Origin: Eubacteriaceae bacterium
GTDB taxonomy: Bacteria > Bacillota > Clostridia > Lachnospirales > Lachnospiraceae
Direction: 5' to 3'
NCBI GenBank assembly: GCA_910574015.1
Contig: CAJSYQ010000009.1
Location: forward strand, 1 to 64,000
Length of the DNA stretch: 64,000 nt
A program made the translations under genes and the position numbers. Numbering within the stretch: the stretch's first letter is position 1; each line of letters starts with the position of its first letter. Below are positions 61,565 through 64,000 of the stretch, in pieces. The notes beneath the pieces are model-generated. The model did not search any database. It was not told the DNA's origin and saw only the letters and a list, made by a program, of their open reading frames with translations.

Positions 61565-61927
61565 ATGGCAGAAGAGCATGGGATGGAATGCTGTGAGGAT
61601 ACAGAAGTTCACACAGAACTCCTTCAGATCGTAAATGAGAAGATGCCGGCAGAACATGAATTATATGATCTGGCAGAGCTGTTTAAGGTCTTTGGCGACT
61701 CCACCCGCATACGGATCCTGTTTGTATTATTTGAAGCGGAGGTCTGTGTCTGCGATCTGGCGGAGGCGCTGCATATGACCCAGTCGGCGATATCGCATCA
61801 GCTGAAGATCCTCAAGCAGAGCAGGCTGGTAAGGAGCCGAAGGGAGGGAAAATCCGTATTTTATTCCCTGGCGGACGGACATGTGAGGACGATGATTGCC
61901 CAGGGGATCGAACATATTGGAGAATAA
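61565..61927 (+). CDS. ArsR/SmtB-family metal-sensing repressor (CadC/CzrA-like)
   Basis: 120 aa. Winged helix with STRIRILFVLFEAEVCVCDLAEALHM and SAISHQLKILKQSRLV. Carries two potential metal sites: Cys-x-Cys (VCVC) in the alpha3 helix plus N-terminal ECCEDTEVH (CadC-like soft-metal site), and an exact DxH-x10-HxxE in the last helix (zinc/cobalt alpha5 site). Represses the operon until zinc, cadmium or similar binds. First gene before an HMA protein and a P-type ATPase. Confidence 0.92.
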   Translation: MAEEHGMECCEDTEVHTELLQIVNEKMPAEHELYDLAELFKVFGDSTRIRILFVLFEAEVCVCDLAEALHMTQSAISHQLKILKQSRLVRSRREGKSVFYSLADGHVRTMIAQGIEHIGE

Positions 61928-61966
61928 GCAACGGCATGTGCCCAAAGAAAACTAGGAGGTATGAGA

Positions 61967-62185
61967 ATGAAGAAGAAATTTAAACTGCAGGATCTGGACT
62001 GTGCAAACTGCGCAGCAAAGATGGAGAATGCCATCAAAAGGATTGAGGGCGTCAATGACGCCAGCGTCAGCTTTATGACACAGAAAATGACGGTGGACGC
62101 AGAGGAGGGAAGGTTCGACGACATTATGAAAGAGATAGTGAAGGTGTGCGCAAAGGTGGAGCCGGACTGCCGGATCCTGATATAG
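61967..62185 (+). CDS. Free-standing heavy-metal-associated (HMA) domain protein
   Basis: 72 aa, a single ferredoxin-like HMA fold. Metal-binding Cys12-x-x-Cys15 in LDCANCAAKMENAI, the zinc-type variant of the motif. ATG 61967 chosen (AGGAGGT 6 nt before). It likely delivers metal to the ATPase 25 nt downstream, which lacks its own N-terminal HMA domain. Confidence 0.9.
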   Translation: MKKKFKLQDLDCANCAAKMENAIKRIEGVNDASVSFMTQKMTVDAEEGRFDDIMKEIVKVCAKVEPDCRILI

Positions 62186-62210
62186 GCTGTGCCGGAAAGG
62201 AAGTGTGATT

Positions 62211-64000
62211 ATGACAGCGAAGCAGAAAAAGATGCTGGTACGTATTGTCGTGACAGCCGTACTTTTTGCGGTGCTTCTTGTCCTGGAGCATGCGGGGATG
62301 CCTGGGCTCCGGGAGGATTCCTGGGTCTTGCCCGTGGTATATGTGGTTCCCTATCTGGTTATCGGTTATGATATTATTTTTAAGGCGGCCAGAAATATCA
62401 CCAGGGGTCAGGTGTTTGATGAAAATTTCCTGATGATGCTTGCCACCTTTGGGGCCTTTGGCGTACGGGAATATGCCGAGGCGGTGGCAGTTATGCTCTT
62501 CTATCAGGTGGGAGAGCTGTTCCAGGGATATGCTGTGGGCCGGTCACGCCAGTCCATCGCAGATATGATGGATATCTGTCCGGAATATGCCAATGTGGAA
62601 GAGGAGGGAAGACTGGTCCAGGTGGATCCGGATGAGGTGGAGATTGGTACGGTCATCACCGTCCGGCCCGGGGAGAGGATCCCGCTGGACGGGGTTGTGG
62701 AAGAAGGGGAATCCATGATCGATACGGCGGCTCTGACAGGGGAAGCCGTTCCCCGGTCAGCGAAAGCGGGAGATGAGGTGATCAGCGGCTGTGTCAATGG
62801 AAGCGGCACGCTGAAGGTGCGTACAACAAAGGAATTTGATGATTCTACTGTGTCCAAAATACTGGAGCTGGTGGAAAATGCCAGCAGCAAGAAGGCAGAT
62901 GTGGAGAACTTTATCACCCGGTTTGCCCGGTATTATACTCCCTTTGTCACCATTGCGGCAGTTCTTCTTGCCTTTCTGCCGCCGTTATTTGCCGGAGGAT
63001 GGGGGGAGTGGATCCAGCGGGCATGTATCTTTCTTGTGATCTCCTGTCCCTGCGCCCTTGTGATCTCGGTGCCCCTTGGCTTCTTTGGGGGGATCGGCGC
63101 CGCATCAAAGCTGGGTGTGCTGGTGAAGGGAAGCAATTATCTGGAGGCCGTGGCAGAGGTGTCCACGATGGTATTTGACAAGACGGGGACACTGACGAAA
63201 GGGGAGTTCCGGGTCGCACAGGTTCTTCCGGAAATAGGGATCACGGAGCAGGCTCTTTTGGAAACGGCGGCTCTGGGAGAGGGGTATTCCAGTCATCCCA
63301 TTGCTGGTTCCATCAAAGAGGCTTTTGGCGGGGAACCGGATCTGAGCCGCTGTGAACAGGCAGAAGAGATTGCCGGCCATGGGATAGCGGTTATGGTAGA
63401 CGGCAAAAGAACCCTGATCGGCAATGAAAAACTGATGGAGAGAGAAAATATTTCATATCGGAAATGTCAGACGGCAGGCACTGTGGTCTATGTGGCGCAG
63501 GAGGGGAGCTTTGCAGGCGTGATCGTGATTTCGGATCAGATCAAGGCGGGAGCTGCCGATGCGGTCCGGGATATGAAACAGGTGGGCGTGCAGAGGATGG
63601 TAATGCTCACCGGAGACCGGCAGGAGGCTGCCAGCGTGGTGGCAGAAGAGCTTGGTATGGATGAATTTCATGCGGAGCTGCTGCCGGCGGATAAGGTGTC
63701 GAAGGTGGAGGAGCTTCTGGACCGGCAGAAGGAGCAGGGGCGGCTTGCCTTTGTGGGGGACGGCATCAACGACGCCCCGGTGCTGACCCGGGCGGATGTG
63801 GGGATTGCCATGGGAAGCCTTGGCTCGGATGCCGCCATCGAGGCGGCGGATGTCGTGCTGATGGATGACGATATCCGGAAGATTGCCGCTGTTGTGCGGA
63901 TTTCCCGCAAGACACTGCGCATTGTAAAGCAGAATATAGTTTTTGCCCTGGCAGTCAAAGCCGTCGTGTTGCTGATGGGAGCTTTTGGCATCGCCAACAT
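62211..64000 (+). CDS. Zn/Cd/Pb-type P1B ATPase, 3'-truncated by window edge
   Basis: Metal-export ATPase; 596 codons are present and the frame is open at base 64000. It begins directly with membrane helices (no HMA). Seen: actuator loop LTGEAVPRS, metal-binding Cys279-Pro-Cys281 in ISCPCALVISVP, phosphorylated Asp323 in FDKTGTLTKGE, ATP-site region IAGHGIAV, hinge TGDRQEA and FVGDGINDAPVL. The CPC motif plus the ArsR regulator with both site types suggest Zn/Cd export. Last helices, which set metal choice, lie outside the window. GGAAAGGAAGTG upstream. Confidence 0.93.
   Translation, partial: MTAKQKKMLVRIVVTAVLFAVLLVLEHAGMPGLREDSWVLPVVYVVPYLVIGYDIIFKAARNITRGQVFDENFLMMLATFGAFGVREYAEAVAVMLFYQVGELFQGYAVGRSRQSIADMMDICPEYANVEEEGRLVQVDPDEVEIGTVITVRPGERIPLDGVVEEGESMIDTAALTGEAVPRSAKAGDEVISGCVNGSGTLKVRTTKEFDDSTVSKILELVENASSKKADVENFITRFARYYTPFVTIAAVLLAFLPPLFAGGWGEWIQRACIFLVISCPCALVISVPLGFFGGIGAASKLGVLVKGSNYLEAVAEVSTMVFDKTGTLTKGEFRVAQVLPEIGITEQALLETAALGEGYSSHPIAGSIKEAFGGEPDLSRCEQAEEIAGHGIAVMVDGKRTLIGNEKLMERENISYRKCQTAGTVVYVAQEGSFAGVIVISDQIKAGAADAVRDMKQVGVQRMVMLTGDRQEAASVVAEELGMDEFHAELLPADKVSKVEELLDRQKEQGRLAFVGDGINDAPVLTRADVGIAMGSLGSDAAIEAADVVLMDDDIRKIAAVVRISRKTLRIVKQNIVFALAVKAVVLLMGAFGIAN

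Noticed and set aside
62211-62500. P-type ATPase truncated at its N-terminus (no HMA domain)
   Set aside because: The HMA domain is encoded by the intact gene just upstream, and the ATPase starts with normal membrane helices and its own ribosome binding site.

Overview
The window looks like chromosome from a motile, anaerobic Lachnospiraceae-type Clostridium relative (Firmicutes). The reasons are a flagellin with CheC/CheD, an MCP, GGDEF and PilZ proteins; a 1,175-residue pyruvate:ferredoxin oxidoreductase; indirect Asn/Gln-tRNA synthesis by an archaeal-type AspRS plus GatCAB under a T-box; single-chain PurL; AGGAGG ribosome binding sites almost everywhere; and sigma-A promoters with 17-nt spacers. 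Base composition is moderate except for one AT-rich island (about 33.3-35.4 kb). No insertion sequence, integrase, rRNA or CRISPR array was seen.

Layout. 0-6.5 kb: 3' end of a repeat-rich flagellin, a divergent two-component system, cheC-cheD-DUF2752, and a convergent DUF4234 gene. 6.6-12 kb: T-box leader, aspS-gatC-gatA-gatB, then a PilZ gene. 12-17 kb: heterodimeric beta-galactosidase lacL-lacM run together with apt and a purine permease. 17-23.5 kb: PrsA/SurA-like foldase, purL-maf, tRNA-Gly, and a DivIC/FtsL-like gene. 23.5-28.5 kb: a tight five-gene operon matching the uncharacterised STM4015-4014-4013-4012-4011 families (LRR protein, ATP-grasp, alkaline-phosphatase-fold enzyme, two radical SAM enzymes), ending at an odd repeat cluster and tRNA-Gln. 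28.7-33.2 kb: prfC and a hybrid PAS histidine kinase. 33.4-35.3 kb: an AbiL/RloAB-type phage-defence pair. 35.4-37.4 kb: GntR-ABC operon (minus). 37.5-40.6 kb: secreted GH43 arabinanase, a three-part redox membrane protein and a small unknown. 40.7-47.4 kb: nifJ, a small coiled-coil protein and a duplicated secreted beta-helix protein. 47.4-51.5 kb: greA-lysS (LysRS with a C-terminal EMAP-like domain) and a minus-strand hemerythrin-receiver fusion. 51.7-55.9 kb: XRE regulator-PLDc_N-ABC-permease and a diguanylate cyclase. 56-64 kb: MCP, GH36 alpha-galactosidase, MBL hydrolase, polysaccharide deacetylase, and a zinc/cadmium-type efflux operon (ArsR regulator, free-standing HMA protein, P-type ATPase) cut by the right edge.

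How the parts fit. Several genes serve plant-glycan use (lacLM, GH43, GH36). A motility/c-di-GMP/oxygen-sensing group is scattered through the window (flagellin, CheC, CheD, PilZ, GGDEF, MCP, hemerythrin-REC). The best candidate for an undescribed system is the STM4011-4015 cassette, which has its own promoter and nearly no intergenic space. Next come the candidate dual-specificity (GAA/AAC) T-box and a pair of related palindromes just downstream of the -10 boxes of two separate genes. Gene family calls rest on motif recognition by eye; no database search was run.
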